Notes under the pieces: model-generated | Seen by the model: the letters and a program-made list of their open reading frames with translations, nothing else | Told to the model about the DNA's origin: nothing | Database searches by the model: none | Origin: Xanthomonas arboricola | Lineage (GTDB): Bacteria > Pseudomonadota > Gammaproteobacteria > Xanthomonadales > Xanthomonadaceae | Reading direction: 5' to 3' | Assembly (NCBI RefSeq): GCF_002940665.1 | Contig: NZ_MIGY01000003.1 | Coordinates: 62,001 to 126,000, forward strand | Length of the DNA stretch: 64,000 bases | Part shown: positions 31,351-43,871 of the stretch, in pieces | How positions within the stretch are numbered: position 1 is the first letter of the stretch | Layout: every line of letters begins with the position of its first letter | Translations under genes and position numbers: made by a program

Positions 31351-31797
31351 GCGGGGATTGGGCATTGGCGATTCGCAAGGGCCAGTTGCCTGACGCGTTG
31401 CTTGTCCTGAGCCACCCTGCGCCGCAGATAATGGGATAGCCAGTCAGTAGGTTCTGAAGCGCCCCCTCACTGCCTTTGCCAATCCAAATCCCCATTCCCA
31501 GCGCCTAGCCGATACAAGCGCGATCGCGCCTCGCATTCCTGGCCTGATACAGCGCGTGATCGGCGCGCTCTTCGTGCAGGCAGGCCGTCGACGGCCAGGG
31601 ACGCCCGCTTGCCGTTCACCCACTCCACCCCCCCGCGTTGTGTGGCCAACCCGCACCACGTCGGGGTCTTCGATGTAGTGAGCAGTCGCCAGCTAGGTAC
31701 GCACGAGGCGGAGAAGCCGCTGCGTACGAATGGCTTATGCCGATTGCGAAGCCGTCCGCGCCTGCCTGGCAATACGCGCAGCGGCGTCGATTGCCGC
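31351..31797. other. 447-bp intergenic mosaic with repeat arms and gene debris
   Basis: No intact gene. It contains a degenerate inverted pair of the ggaatcggga-type repeat (left arm about 31353-31377, right arm about 31477-31500), the tail of a GGDEF gene (31505-31588, minus strand), and a stretch to 31797 that is open in one minus frame without recognisable similarity. It looks like an eroded or recombined spot between rnt and rlmB. Confidence 0.6.
31505..31588 (-). pseudogene. remnant of the C terminus of a GGDEF (diguanylate cyclase) domain
   Basis: In one minus-strand frame the sequence reads TACLHEERADHALYQARNA then RRDRACIG and a TAG stop. ADxALYxAKxxGRN is the conserved last helix of GGDEF domains, so this is a plausible C-terminal scrap of a diguanylate cyclase gene. 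No GGDEF motif or start is present upstream; the continuing frame is interrupted. Short, therefore moderate confidence. Confidence 0.6.
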
Positions 31798-32547
31798 TTA
31801 GGAGCCCAGGCGCTGGCGTACCGCTTCGAACAAGGTCACACCGGCCGCTACCGACACGTTGAGGCTCTCGATATCGCCCGGCATCGGAATCTTGACCAGG
31901 CCATCGCAGTGCTCACGGGTCAGTCGGCGCAGGCCGTCGGCTTCGCCACCGAGTACAAGCCCGACATTGCCGCGCAGGTCCACGCCATACAACGACGCCT
32001 CGGCTTCGCCGGCAAGGCCGTAGAGCCACACGCCCTGCTTCTGCAGATCGCGCAGGCAACGCGCCAGATTGGTCACCGCTACCACCGGAATACGGTCGGC
32101 CGCACCGGCCGAAGTCTTGCGCACGGTTGCATTGACCGTGGCCGATTTGTCCTTGGGAATGATTACCGCAGTGACGCCGGCCGCCGCCGCGCTGCGCAGG
32201 CACGCACCGAGATTGTGCGGGTCCTGTACGCCGTCGAGGACCAGCAGCAACGCCCGTCCCTCGGCTGCGGTCACCAACGCCTCGAGCTCGTTTTCGGCCC
32301 ACAGCCGCGCTGCGGCATAGCGCGCGACCACACCCTGGTGGCGCACCTGCCCACCGACGCCATCGAGTGCCTGGGTGTTGACCCGGCGCACGTCGATGCC
32401 CTTGCGGCGGGCCTGCTCTTCGATTTCGATCAGGCGCGGGTTCTTGCTACCGGCCTCGATCAATACCTCACGCACGTTGTCGGCGTCGTTCTCGACGGAC
32501 GAGGCGACGGCGTTGACGCCGACGATCCACTGATTCTGCTTGCTCAT
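31798..32547 (-). CDS. rlmB: 23S rRNA (guanosine-2'-O)-methyltransferase RlmB
   Basis: Methylates the 2'-O of G2251 in the 23S peptidyl-transferase region (E. coli numbering). The 249-aa SpoU/TrmH-family protein has the N-terminal substrate-binding domain (QNQWIVGVNAVASSVEN onwards) and the three SpoU motifs: LDGVQDPHNLGACLRSAAAA, LVLGGEADGLRRLT and IPMPGDIESLNVSVAAGV in the knotted C-terminal domain. It lies 173 bp downstream of rnr in the same direction, a pairing common in gammaproteobacteria. Confidence 0.94.
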   Translation of the reverse strand: MSKQNQWIVGVNAVASSVENDADNVREVLIEAGSKNPRLIEIEEQARRKGIDVRRVNTQALDGVGGQVRHQGVVARYAAARLWAENELEALVTAAEGRALLLVLDGVQDPHNLGACLRSAAAAGVTAVIIPKDKSATVNATVRKTSAGAADRIPVVAVTNLARCLRDLQKQGVWLYGLAGEAEASLYGVDLRGNVGLVLGGEADGLRRLTREHCDGLVKIPMPGDIESLNVSVAAGVTLFEAVRQRLGS

Positions 32548-32720
32548 TGCGCGGGATAGGAAGAGGTAAAGAGGGAATGGTAGGGCCTGCGGCCTGCCAC
32601 GTCACGGCCGCAACCTGGACCGCGTGACGGCGCAGCCGCTGCGAAAACGCAGGCGCCTTGTCAACTTCGTGCGCAACGCGCGCCGCCGTCAGACGGCAGC
32701 GCGCGGTATTGCAAACGCGC

Positions 32721-35261
32721 TCAGTACTGTTTTTTCTTGCGCTTGGCCGGCTGAGCGCGCGGCGGCGGCGGTTCGGGCGAATCGCCGCGATCCTCTGCCA
32801 GGCGGAAGTCGATCTTGCGCTCTTCCATGCTGGCCTTGAGCACCAGCACCCGCACCGGATCGCCCAGGCGGAATGCACGGCCGCGGCGCTCGCCACTGAG
32901 CGTCTTGCGGATCGGATCGAACTGGTAATAGTCCTGCGGCAACTGGGTGACATGCACCAGGCCATTGACCTTGGACTCGTTCAACTCCACGAACAGGCCG
33001 AATCCGGTCACGCCACTGATCACGCCGTCGAACTGGCCGCCGACATGCTTTTCCATCCACGCGGCGCGATACCGCTCGTCGACTTCACGTTCGGCCTCGT
33101 CGGCACGCCGACCACGCTCGGAGCACTGCAGCGACAAGGCCGCCATCTGACGCGGGGTGTAGATGTATTTTTCCGGGCTGGCGCCGGTCAACGCGTGCTT
33201 GATTGCGCGGTGCACCAGCAGATCAGGGTAACGACGGATCGGCGAGGTGAAGTGCGCATACGCCTCCAGCGCCAGACCGAAGTGACCGTTGTTGTCAGGC
33301 GAGTACACCGCCAGGCTCTGGCTGCGCAGCAGCACCGATTCCAGCAGCGCCGCATCGGGCCGCGCGCGCACCTTTTTCAGCAACTTGGTGTAGTCGCCAG
33401 GGCGCACCTTGCTCCACGCCGGCAGACTCAGCTGGAACTCCTTGAGGAACTCCAGCAGGTCTTCGTACTTGCTCTCCGGCGGCCGCTCATGCACGCGGTA
33501 CGGCGCCGGCACATGCATGCTCAGCAGGTAACGCGCGGCCTCGACGTTGGCGGCGATCATGCATTCTTCGATCAGCTTGTGCGCATCGTTGCGCACCAGC
33601 ATGCCGGCCTGAGTGACTTCTCCGGTGTTGTCGAGCACGAAGCGTACTTCGGAGGTTTCGAACTCGATCGCGCCACGCTGCGTGCGCGCCTTCGACAGCA
33701 CGTTGTACAGCTGATGCAGGCGCTGCACCTGCGGCAGCAGCGGGCCGATGAAGGCCTTGGTGTCCGCGTCGTCTTCGCCGACCGCTTTCCAGACCTGGTT
33801 ATAGGTCAGGCGCGCATGCGAGTTCATCACCGCCTCATAGAAGCGCGAACCGGTGACTTCGCCATCGCGACCCACCTGCATGTCGCAGACGAAACACATG
33901 CGGTCGACCTTGGGCATCAGCGAACAGATGCCATTGGACAACGTTTCGGGCAGCATCGGCACGACGAAACCCGGGAAATACACCGAGGTGGCGCGCTTTT
34001 GCGCCTCGTCGTCCAGCGGGGTGCCGGGACGCACATAGTTGGACACGTCGGCGATCGCCACCACCAGACGGAAGCCGTCGGCATTGGATTCGCAATACAC
34101 CGCGTCGTCGAAATCCTTGGCGTCTTCGCCGTCGATGGTGACCAGCGGCATCTGCCGCAGATCCACGCGCCCGCCGATCATCTGCGGCTCGACCACCAAC
34201 GGCACCGCCGCGGCTTGGTCCAGCACTTCCTGCGGGAATTCGTGCGGCAGCTCATGGCCGTGGATCGCCATTTCCACTACCAGCGACGGCGTCAGCTTGT
34301 CGCCCAGCACCGCGATGATCTTGCCGATCGCCGGGCGCCGCGCGTCCGGTGGCGCGATCAGCTCGCACACCACCAACTGCCCTTCGCGTGCCTCGCCGAT
34401 GCCATCCGGTGCGATCTGCACGTTGCGTTGCACGCGCTTGTCGTCCGGGTCGACATAGGCCACGCCATGCTCGTAGAAGAAGCGCCCGAGCATGCGCGAC
34501 ATGCGGCGCTCGAGCACCCGCGCGATCGCACCTTCGCGACGGCCGCGGCGGTCGATACCGGTGACGTTGGCCAGCGCACGATCGCCGTGCATGACCTTAC
34601 GCATCTCGTAAGGCGGCAGGAACAGGTCGTCGCCACCTTCGTCGGGCTTGAGGAAGCCGAAGCCTTCCGGATTGGCGATCACCACCCCGGCGATCAAGCT
34701 GGTCTGCTGCACCGGTGCATAGCCGCCGCGACGGTTCTGCACCAACTGCGCTTCGCGCACCATCGCCGCCAGGCGCTTACCCAGCGCGTCGATGCGGTCG
34801 CTGAGATTGAGTTGTCCGGCGATTTCCTCGGCGGTCTGCGGGCCATCGCAGGCGTCGAGCAGCTGCAGGATGGCCTCGCGGCTGGCGATCGGTTCGGCGT
34901 AGCGCAGTGCTTCGCGATCGGCATGCGGATCCTTGAACTCCGCCGCCGGCGCGGGCGCTTCGGTTGGCGCCTGCTGGAAGCGTTCCGGCGGCGGCGCCGG
35001 CGGGCCACTCTTGCGCGGATGCGGGGCGCGTGGCGGCGGCGTGGGCAGTACGGGCGCTAACGGCGGCTCGGGCGAGGCGTTGGCGGCCTTGTCGGCAGCG
35101 CGTTTGCTGGCGGACTTGGTCGACGCACCGGCGGCGGCGCGGACCAGGAAGTCCGGCATCCAGCCCGGCAACTTCTGTTTTTCGGCGGTGGTGGACTCGC
35201 CCGGGCTGGTGGACTTGCGGCGACTGGGCCGATCGGAATCTGGGGTGTTTTTCTTCGTCAT
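32721..35261 (-). CDS. rnr: ribonuclease R
   Basis: Processive 3'-5' exoribonuclease that degrades structured RNA, 846 aa. The order is: a long disordered, Lys/Pro/Ala-rich N terminus (1 to about 115); a winged-helix region (SREAILQLLDACDGPQTAEE, about 125-180); cold-shock domains (GVVIANPEGFGFLKPDEGG); the RNB catalytic domain with TIDGEDAKDFDDAVYC; an S1 domain (GVISGVTGFGLFVELNE) near residue 715; and a basic tail (AKRKKKQY). The N-terminal low-complexity extension is longer than in E. coli RNase R. Confidence 0.94.
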   Translation of the reverse strand: MTKKNTPDSDRPSRRKSTSPGESTTAEKQKLPGWMPDFLVRAAAGASTKSASKRAADKAANASPEPPLAPVLPTPPPRAPHPRKSGPPAPPPERFQQAPTEAPAPAAEFKDPHADREALRYAEPIASREAILQLLDACDGPQTAEEIAGQLNLSDRIDALGKRLAAMVREAQLVQNRRGGYAPVQQTSLIAGVVIANPEGFGFLKPDEGGDDLFLPPYEMRKVMHGDRALANVTGIDRRGRREGAIARVLERRMSRMLGRFFYEHGVAYVDPDDKRVQRNVQIAPDGIGEAREGQLVVCELIAPPDARRPAIGKIIAVLGDKLTPSLVVEMAIHGHELPHEFPQEVLDQAAAVPLVVEPQMIGGRVDLRQMPLVTIDGEDAKDFDDAVYCESNADGFRLVVAIADVSNYVRPGTPLDDEAQKRATSVYFPGFVVPMLPETLSNGICSLMPKVDRMCFVCDMQVGRDGEVTGSRFYEAVMNSHARLTYNQVWKAVGEDDADTKAFIGPLLPQVQRLHQLYNVLSKARTQRGAIEFETSEVRFVLDNTGEVTQAGMLVRNDAHKLIEECMIAANVEAARYLLSMHVPAPYRVHERPPESKYEDLLEFLKEFQLSLPAWSKVRPGDYTKLLKKVRARPDAALLESVLLRSQSLAVYSPDNNGHFGLALEAYAHFTSPIRRYPDLLVHRAIKHALTGASPEKYIYTPRQMAALSLQCSERGRRADEAEREVDERYRAAWMEKHVGGQFDGVISGVTGFGLFVELNESKVNGLVHVTQLPQDYYQFDPIRKTLSGERRGRAFRLGDPVRVLVLKASMEERKIDFRLAEDRGDSPEPPPPRAQPAKRKKKQY

Positions 35262-35340
35262 TGCTTACATGGTACCCCTTGCGGCCGCGCCATGGGCAGC
35301 AAGCCTCGCCCGGCCGGCCATCATCGCCGCTCGCCAGGCA

Positions 35341-35369
35341 TTGACAAGCCCGCCGGGAGTCTGCAAAAT
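35341..35369 (+). promoter_or_regulatory. sigma70 promoter of the tRNA-Leu gene
   Basis: ttgaca (35341-35346), a 17-bp spacer and caaaat (35364-35369), placed 13 bp before the mature tRNA 5' end. A GC-rich discriminator (cgcggc) follows the -10, as in stringently controlled stable-RNA promoters. Confidence 0.8.
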
Positions 35370-35382
35370 TCGCGGCTCACCT

Positions 35383-35469
35383 GCCCAGGTGGCGGAATTG
35401 GTAGACGCACTAGCTTCAGGTGCTAGCGGGGGCAACTTCGTGGAGGTTCGAGTCCTCTTCTGGGCACCA
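35383..35469 (+). tRNA. tRNA-Leu (anticodon CAG)
   Basis: An 87-nt gene including an encoded CCA. Acceptor stem gcccagg pairs with tctgggc (one G-U); the D loop contains the tggtaga segment; the anticodon stem ctagc/gctag closes the loop ttcaggt with anticodon CAG, reading CUG leucine codons, which dominate this genome. A long variable arm (gggggcaacttcgtgg region) marks it as class II, and the T arm is ggttcgagtcc. Confidence 0.96.
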
Positions 35470-35476
35470 GTTTAAA

Positions 35477-35502
35477 AAGACCTCCGAGCGATCGGGGGTC
35501 TT
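35477..35502 (+). terminator. terminator of the tRNA-Leu gene
   Basis: Stem aagacctccga/tcgggggtctt (one G-T pair) with a 4-nt loop, 7 bp after the tRNA, followed by the T-containing stretch ctggtttctgg. Probably bidirectional in part, given the A-run before it. Confidence 0.8.
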
Positions 35503-35699
35503 CTGGTTTCTGGGGTCCGGAAAGTTCTGACGGTGGCCGTGCGCCTGCGTTGCCGGCCGATGGCAGCCCGCTATTGATCGGCGGCCAAAGCTTTCATTCC
35601 GCTCACCCCATGACGCGGCAACTGTGCAACCGGATAGCCTGCTGCGCGGCAGCAGCGCCCTCTTCGATGCCGCAGCCCTGACTCCGCAACGCAGGCTGG

Positions 35700-37223
35700 T
35701 TATGGCGTTGCCGTGATGCCCGCCTCGCGCAGCGCCGTCGCCCAGATCGCATACCCGGCCTCACTGGGATGGGTGCCGTCGGGCATCAGCGCCTCGGGCA
35801 AGGTCCCGTCCGGCTGCAGCATCCGGGGGCCGATGTCGACCAGGCGCACGGACCGATCCTTGCCATAACGCGCGGCCAGCAGCCGATTGGTCTCGGCAAT
35901 GGGCGCGCGCTGCGCATCCCCGGCATGGCGGCCACGCGGCATGATCGCCATCAGGATCAGCTGACTGCTGGGCAAACGGCGACGCACCTCGCTCACCACC
36001 GCCTCCACGCCCTGCGCGGTCTCGGCCGGCGTAGCCGCGCGCGATTGCGCGGTGCCGGTGAGGTTGTTGGTGCCGATATGCAGTACCACCCAGCGCGGAT
36101 CCAGGCCGTCGAGCTCGCCCTGGCGGATCCGCCACAGCACATTCTGGGTGCGGTCCCAGCCGAAGCCCAGATTCAGCACCGGGCGGCTGCCGTACAACCA
36201 GCTCCAGGATTCGGGTCCGCTGACGCGCGTTGCCTGCGGTGGGCCGGCCCAGAAGTGCGTGATCGAATCGCCGATCATCACCACCTCGGGCTTGAGCGCG
36301 CGCGCTGCGGCCAGCGCCGCATGGTGACGCGCATACCAGTCGTAGGAATCCTGCTCCAGCCGGTCGACCGGAATCAGCGAGGTCGCAAAATCGCGGCCCA
36401 GCGCCGCAACCGGCTTGACCGGTGGCTCGCCGAGCAGGCGCGCCAGGGTCGGCTCGATCGCCTCGGCCAGCATGCGCTGGCCTTGCGTGTCCGGATGCAG
36501 GGCACCGGCCGGCGGACGGAAGCGGGTGTCGTAAAACAGCTCGGTGCGCAGCTTGCCGTCGCGCTGGAAGATCGATCCCACATCCAGGTAGGTCACGCGT
36601 GGATTGTCGCCATAGCGCACCGCCAGGCCCTGATTGATCTGCGCATCGCGGCGCGATTTCTCGCCGGAGAGGTCGCTGGGCAGCACGCCCAGCAGCAAGA
36701 TCTGCGTGCGCGGCAATTTCTGTTCGATCGCCGCCACCACCGCATCGATACCGAGCTGGGCCTGCTCTGCGGTCTGGCCGAGGTGGCCGGTGTTGTTGGT
36801 ACCGATCAATACCAGCGCGACCTTGGGCTGCAGGCCATCCACCTCGCCATTGGCCAGCCGCCACAGCACGTGTTCGGTGCCGTCGCCGCTGAAGCCCAGG
36901 TTGAGCGCGCCACGGCTGCCGTAGAAGGTCTGCCAGGTCGGCTGGAAATCCTCGTCCGGCGCCTTGGCTTTTTCGTAGTTCTGGGTGATCGAATCGCCGA
37001 TCAACAACAGCGGCGTGTCGGCGTGCTGCTTCACCTGCTCCAGCACCTGCGCGTGTCGCTGTGCCCACCAGGCTTCCTGCAGGCGGTCGGTGGGCACGAT
37101 CGAGGGCGGCGGCGTTTGCGCACCTGCCGCAGCGCAGACTAGCAACAGCCCCCAACAAACCAGCATGGGCGCAATGGCAGACAACGAGAGGCGAGGAACT
37201 ACCGCGTGCGAAGACCGGGGCAT
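35700..37223 (-). CDS. exported protein with two tandem SGNH/GDSL hydrolase domains
   Basis: A 507-aa protein with a signal peptide (MLVCWGLLLVCAAAGAQT) and two homologous SGNH domains resembling platelet-activating-factor acetylhydrolase Ib. Domain 1 (about 40-265): LLLIGDSITQNYE, GFSGDGTEHVLW, LIGTNN, then a late block GALHPD. Domain 2 (about 290-505): VVMIGDSITHFWAG, LGFGWDRTQNVLW, HIGTNN, then PDGTHP. Domain 2 has the full S-G-N-DxxH set; in domain 1 the Asp three residues before His is Gly. Likely removes acetyl or acyl groups from periplasmic or external carbohydrates. ATG at 37223 begins MPRSSHAVVPRLS. Confidence 0.85.
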   Translation of the reverse strand: MPRSSHAVVPRLSLSAIAPMLVCWGLLLVCAAAGAQTPPPSIVPTDRLQEAWWAQRHAQVLEQVKQHADTPLLLIGDSITQNYEKAKAPDEDFQPTWQTFYGSRGALNLGFSGDGTEHVLWRLANGEVDGLQPKVALVLIGTNNTGHLGQTAEQAQLGIDAVVAAIEQKLPRTQILLLGVLPSDLSGEKSRRDAQINQGLAVRYGDNPRVTYLDVGSIFQRDGKLRTELFYDTRFRPPAGALHPDTQGQRMLAEAIEPTLARLLGEPPVKPVAALGRDFATSLIPVDRLEQDSYDWYARHHAALAAARALKPEVVMIGDSITHFWAGPPQATRVSGPESWSWLYGSRPVLNLGFGWDRTQNVLWRIRQGELDGLDPRWVVLHIGTNNLTGTAQSRAATPAETAQGVEAVVSEVRRRLPSSQLILMAIMPRGRHAGDAQRAPIAETNRLLAARYGKDRSVRLVDIGPRMLQPDGTLPEALMPDGTHPSEAGYAIWATALREAGITATP

Positions 37224-37548
37224 GCGCGCACCAGAGGCTGGAGAAGCAGCGATTGTGATCCGCGTGCGCCGCACACGACAAGCGCGGACGCCGCCAGCTG
37301 CGATGTAACACTGCGAAGTGTTTGCCAGGTGCCGACGCCAGGCCACTGACACGGCGCATCTCTGATGCCAGGTCGCGCACGCTTGCGTGAGCGCGCGCCT
37401 GCGCGTGATGAAGCGCTATCGATAAGCTTCATCGCGCGCAGGCACGCTCCTATGCAATGGGAAGCAATCACCGCACCGAGCTGCCGGATCGACCGCTGCG
37501 CATCTTGGGCCGATCGAGCCGATGGCGGCGCGCTGCCGGATCAGCTGC
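37224..37548. other. 325-bp intergenic region with a degenerate long palindrome
   Basis: No gene seen. At about 37387-37451 lies a decayed copy of the gtaggagcgcac-type palindrome: arms around gcgcgcctgcgcgtgatgaa and ttcatcgcgcgcaggcacgc flank gcgctatcgataagc. It lies between the acyl-CoA dehydrogenase stop and the SGNH promoter region. Confidence 0.6.
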
Positions 37549-38697
<1,149 letters not shown>

Positions 38698-38788
38698 GTC
38701 GCACCCCTCCAGGCCTAGGCTGAGTGCCCATTGTAGCCCCAACCATTCGCATGCGTATGTAGTTGACCCCACTCCCTGCCCGGCCGAA

Positions 38789-38818
38789 AATATCTCCATA
38801 TCGCGATATAGAGATATT
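38789..38818. promoter_or_regulatory. 30-bp palindromic operator before the ArsR-methyltransferase gene
   Basis: aatatctccatatcg/cgatatagagatatt: a 30-bp inverted repeat matching at 14 of 15 pairs, centred on tcg|cga and ending one base before the ATG. A possible -35 (ttgacc at 38763-38768) with gaaaat 17 bp later would place the transcription start inside it. It is the natural binding site for a dimeric ArsR-type repressor, here probably the product of the adjacent gene. Confidence 0.8.
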
Positions 38819-38819
38819 C

Positions 38820-39815
38820 ATGGATCTGGAAGACTGGTCGGCGCGCCTGAAGGTATTTGCCGACGCCACCCGCGTCCGCCTGCTGACCTTGCTGGAGCAG
38901 GAAGAACTCACCGTGGCCGAGCTGTCGGCGATCACCCGCCTGGCCCAGCCGCGCGTGTCCACGCATCTGGCCAAGCTCAAGGAAGCCGGGCTTGTGCGCG
39001 ACCGCCGCGCCGGCGTGTCGGCTTACTACCGTTTCGATGAGGTGTCGCTGGACCCGGCGCAACGCGCCCTATGGCTGGCACTGAGCACCGGCAGCGACGA
39101 TCCGCTGCTGCGCCAGGACGCCGAGCGCGTGGCCGCGGTGCTGGCCAACCGCGCGGCCGACCAGAACTGGGCCGATTCGGTGGCCGGCGACATGGAGCGG
39201 CACTACTCCCCGGGGCGCACCTGGGAAGCGCTGGCGCGCACCGCCCTGCCCTTGCTGGAAACCGGCGACGTGCTCGACATCGCCTCCGGCGACGGCGTGC
39301 TGGCCGAGTTGGTGGCGCCGCATGCAACCCGCTACATCTGCATCGACACCAGCGCGCGCGTGGTCGCCGCCGCCAGCGAGCGCCTGCGCAAGCTGCGCAA
39401 TGTGGAAGTGCGCGAGGGCGACATGCATGCGCTGCCGTTTCCCGATGCCAGTTTCGACCTGGTGGTGCTGATGCATGCGCTCACCTACGCAGCCAAGCCG
39501 GCGCAAGCAGTGGCCGAATCCGCGCGCGTGCTGCGCCCCGGCGGCCGCCTGCTGCTATGCAGCCTGGCCAAGCACGAACACCGCGCCGCGGTGCACGCCT
39601 ATGGCCACGTCAATCTCGGGTTTGCTGCCAAGGAATTGCGCAGGTTCGCCGAGAAAGCCGGCCTGGACGTGTCCAGCCTGGAAACGGTGACGCGGGAGAA
39701 GCGCCCGCCGCATTTCGAGGTGATTTCGTTGATTGCGGCGAAGCCGGGAACTGGGAATCGGGAATCGGGAACCGGTGAAAGCAGCGCCACTGCCTCACGG
39801 AGAATCGCATCATGA
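38820..39815 (+). CDS. ArsR-family regulator fused to a SAM-methyltransferase fold (SahR-like)
   Basis: A 331-aa protein. Residues about 1-85 form an ArsR winged helix ([20 protein letters not shown]; recognition helix [20 protein letters not shown]). Residues about 110-315 form a class I SAM-binding fold ([47 protein letters not shown]). This architecture matches SahR, an S-adenosylhomocysteine-responsive repressor of methionine-cycle genes; metH follows directly. The start at 38820 avoids reading through the palindrome. The last about 20 residues ([13 protein letters not shown] and on) are encoded by an intergenic repeat, an odd tail. Confidence 0.82.
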   Translation: MDLEDWSARLKVFADATRVRLLTLLEQEELTVAELSAITRLAQPRVSTHLAKLKEAGLVRDRRAGVSAYYRFDEVSLDPAQRALWLALSTGSDDPLLRQDAERVAAVLANRAADQNWADSVAGDMERHYSPGRTWEALARTALPLLETGDVLDIASGDGVLAELVAPHATRYICIDTSARVVAAASERLRKLRNVEVREGDMHALPFPDASFDLVVLMHALTYAAKPAQAVAESARVLRPGGRLLLCSLAKHEHRAAVHAYGHVNLGFAAKELRRFAEKAGLDVSSLETVTREKRPPHFEVISLIAAKPGTGNRESGTGESSATASRRIAS

Positions 39816-39853
39816 CGCCCGCGGTAATCCCCAATCCCCAATCCCCAGTCCCG
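39744..39853. repeat. inverted ggaatcggga repeat pair spanning the regulator/metH junction
   Basis: The left arm (39744-39774, gggaactgggaatcgggaat and on) encodes the last residues of the regulator. The right arm (39825-39853, taatccccaatccccaatcc and on) encodes residues about 5-14 of the first MetH protein. Both genes have thus incorporated repeat DNA at their facing ends. Confidence 0.8.
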
Positions 39854-40980
39854 TTTGCGCTGCCCTGGCTGCATCCCGAGCGCGCCGCCCGGCTCACTGC
39901 CGCGCTCGCCGAACGCATCCTCATCATCGACGGTGCGATGGGCACCATGATCCAGCGCCACGATCTGCAGGAGCCCGACTATCGCGGTACCCGCTTTGCC
40001 GACGGCTACGACAGCGCGCAGGTACACGTGCATGGCCCGGGCTGCGATCACGCACATGCGCCGGAGGGCCACGACCTGAAAGGCAACAACGATCTGCTGT
40101 TGCTGTCGCGCCCGGAAATCATCGCCGGCATCCATCGCGCCTATCTGGACGCCGGTGCCGACCTGCTGGAAACCAATACCTTCAACGCCACCTCGGTGAG
40201 CCAGGCCGACTATCACCTGGAACATCTGGTCTACGAATTGAACAAGGCCGGCGCGCAGGTCGCGCGCGCCTGCTGCGACGACGTCGAGGCGCTGACCCCG
40301 CATAAACCGCGCTTCGTGATCGGCGTGCTCGGCCCCACCAGCCGCACCGCCTCGATCAGCCCGGACGTCAACGACCCCGGCTACCGCAACACCAGCTTCG
40401 ACGCCTTGCGCGACACCTATCGCGAGGCCATCGACGGCCTGATCGATGGCGGCGCCGACACGTTGATGGTGGAAACCATCTTCGACACGCTCAACGCCAA
40501 GGCTGCGCTGTATGCGATCGAGGAAGTGTTCGAAGCGCGCGGCGGGCGCCTGCCGGTGATGATCTCCGGCACCATCACCGATGCGTCCGGACGCACCTTG
40601 TCCGGCCAGACGGCGGAAGCGTTCTATGCCTCGGTCGCACACGGGCGGCCGCTGTCGGTGGGCCTGAACTGCGCGCTCGGTGCCAAGGACTTGCGCCCGC
40701 ATGTGGAAACGCTGGCGCAGATTGCCGACGCCTATGTCAGCGCGCATCCCAATGCCGGCCTGCCGAATGCCTTCGGCGAGTACGACGAAACGCCGGAAGA
40801 AATGGCCCAAACCCTGCGCGAATTCGCGCAGGCCGGCCTGCTCAATCTGGTCGGCGGCTGCTGCGGCACCTCGCCGGATCACATCCGCGCAATCGCCGAA
40901 GCGGTCGCCGACCTGCCGCCGCGGCAAGTGCCTGTATCCAGCCGGACTAGCAACGCGGCCGCCCTTCTCCAGAGCATCGC

Positions 40981-40984
<4 letters not shown>
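39812..40984 (+). CDS. metH: methionine synthase, homocysteine-binding subunit (MetH N-terminal part)
   Basis: A 390-aa protein corresponding only to the homocysteine S-methyltransferase domain of MetH. It has [53 protein letters not shown] and, near residue 350, [15 protein letters not shown] with the zinc-binding cysteine pair. In E. coli this is the first third of one 1227-aa chain; here it is a separate gene overlapping the next by ATGA. Residues about 5-14 ([10 protein letters not shown]) come from an intergenic repeat, so an in-frame start further on is possible but none is obvious before [11 protein letters not shown]. Confidence 0.92.
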
Positions 40985-43734
<2,750 letters not shown>

Positions 43735-43757
43735 GAACAGCTGCAGACTGCAGACGT

Positions 43758-43827
43758 CGTAGGAGCGCACCCGGGCGCGATGAGGCTTTACCGGTAAAGC
43801 CTCATCGCGCCCGGGTGCGCTCCTACG
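43758..43827. repeat. 70-bp perfect palindrome between metH and the sugar operon
   Basis: Arms of 35 bp, each beginning cgtaggagcgcacccgggcg, meet at the centre ttacc|ggtaa with no mismatch. It sits between two convergent genes (metH and the AGE isomerase) and could serve both as a bidirectional terminator. A related copy lies at 58374-58440, and a decayed one near 37387. Confidence 0.9.
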
Positions 43828-43871
43828 CGGCGCCGACGTATTGCACGGCGGTGCCCTTGATCACACCAGCA

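Noticed and set aside
32658-35060. An 800-codon plus-strand frame
   Set aside because: It is the antisense shadow of rnr; the translation is His/Arg/Gln-rich with no domain pattern.
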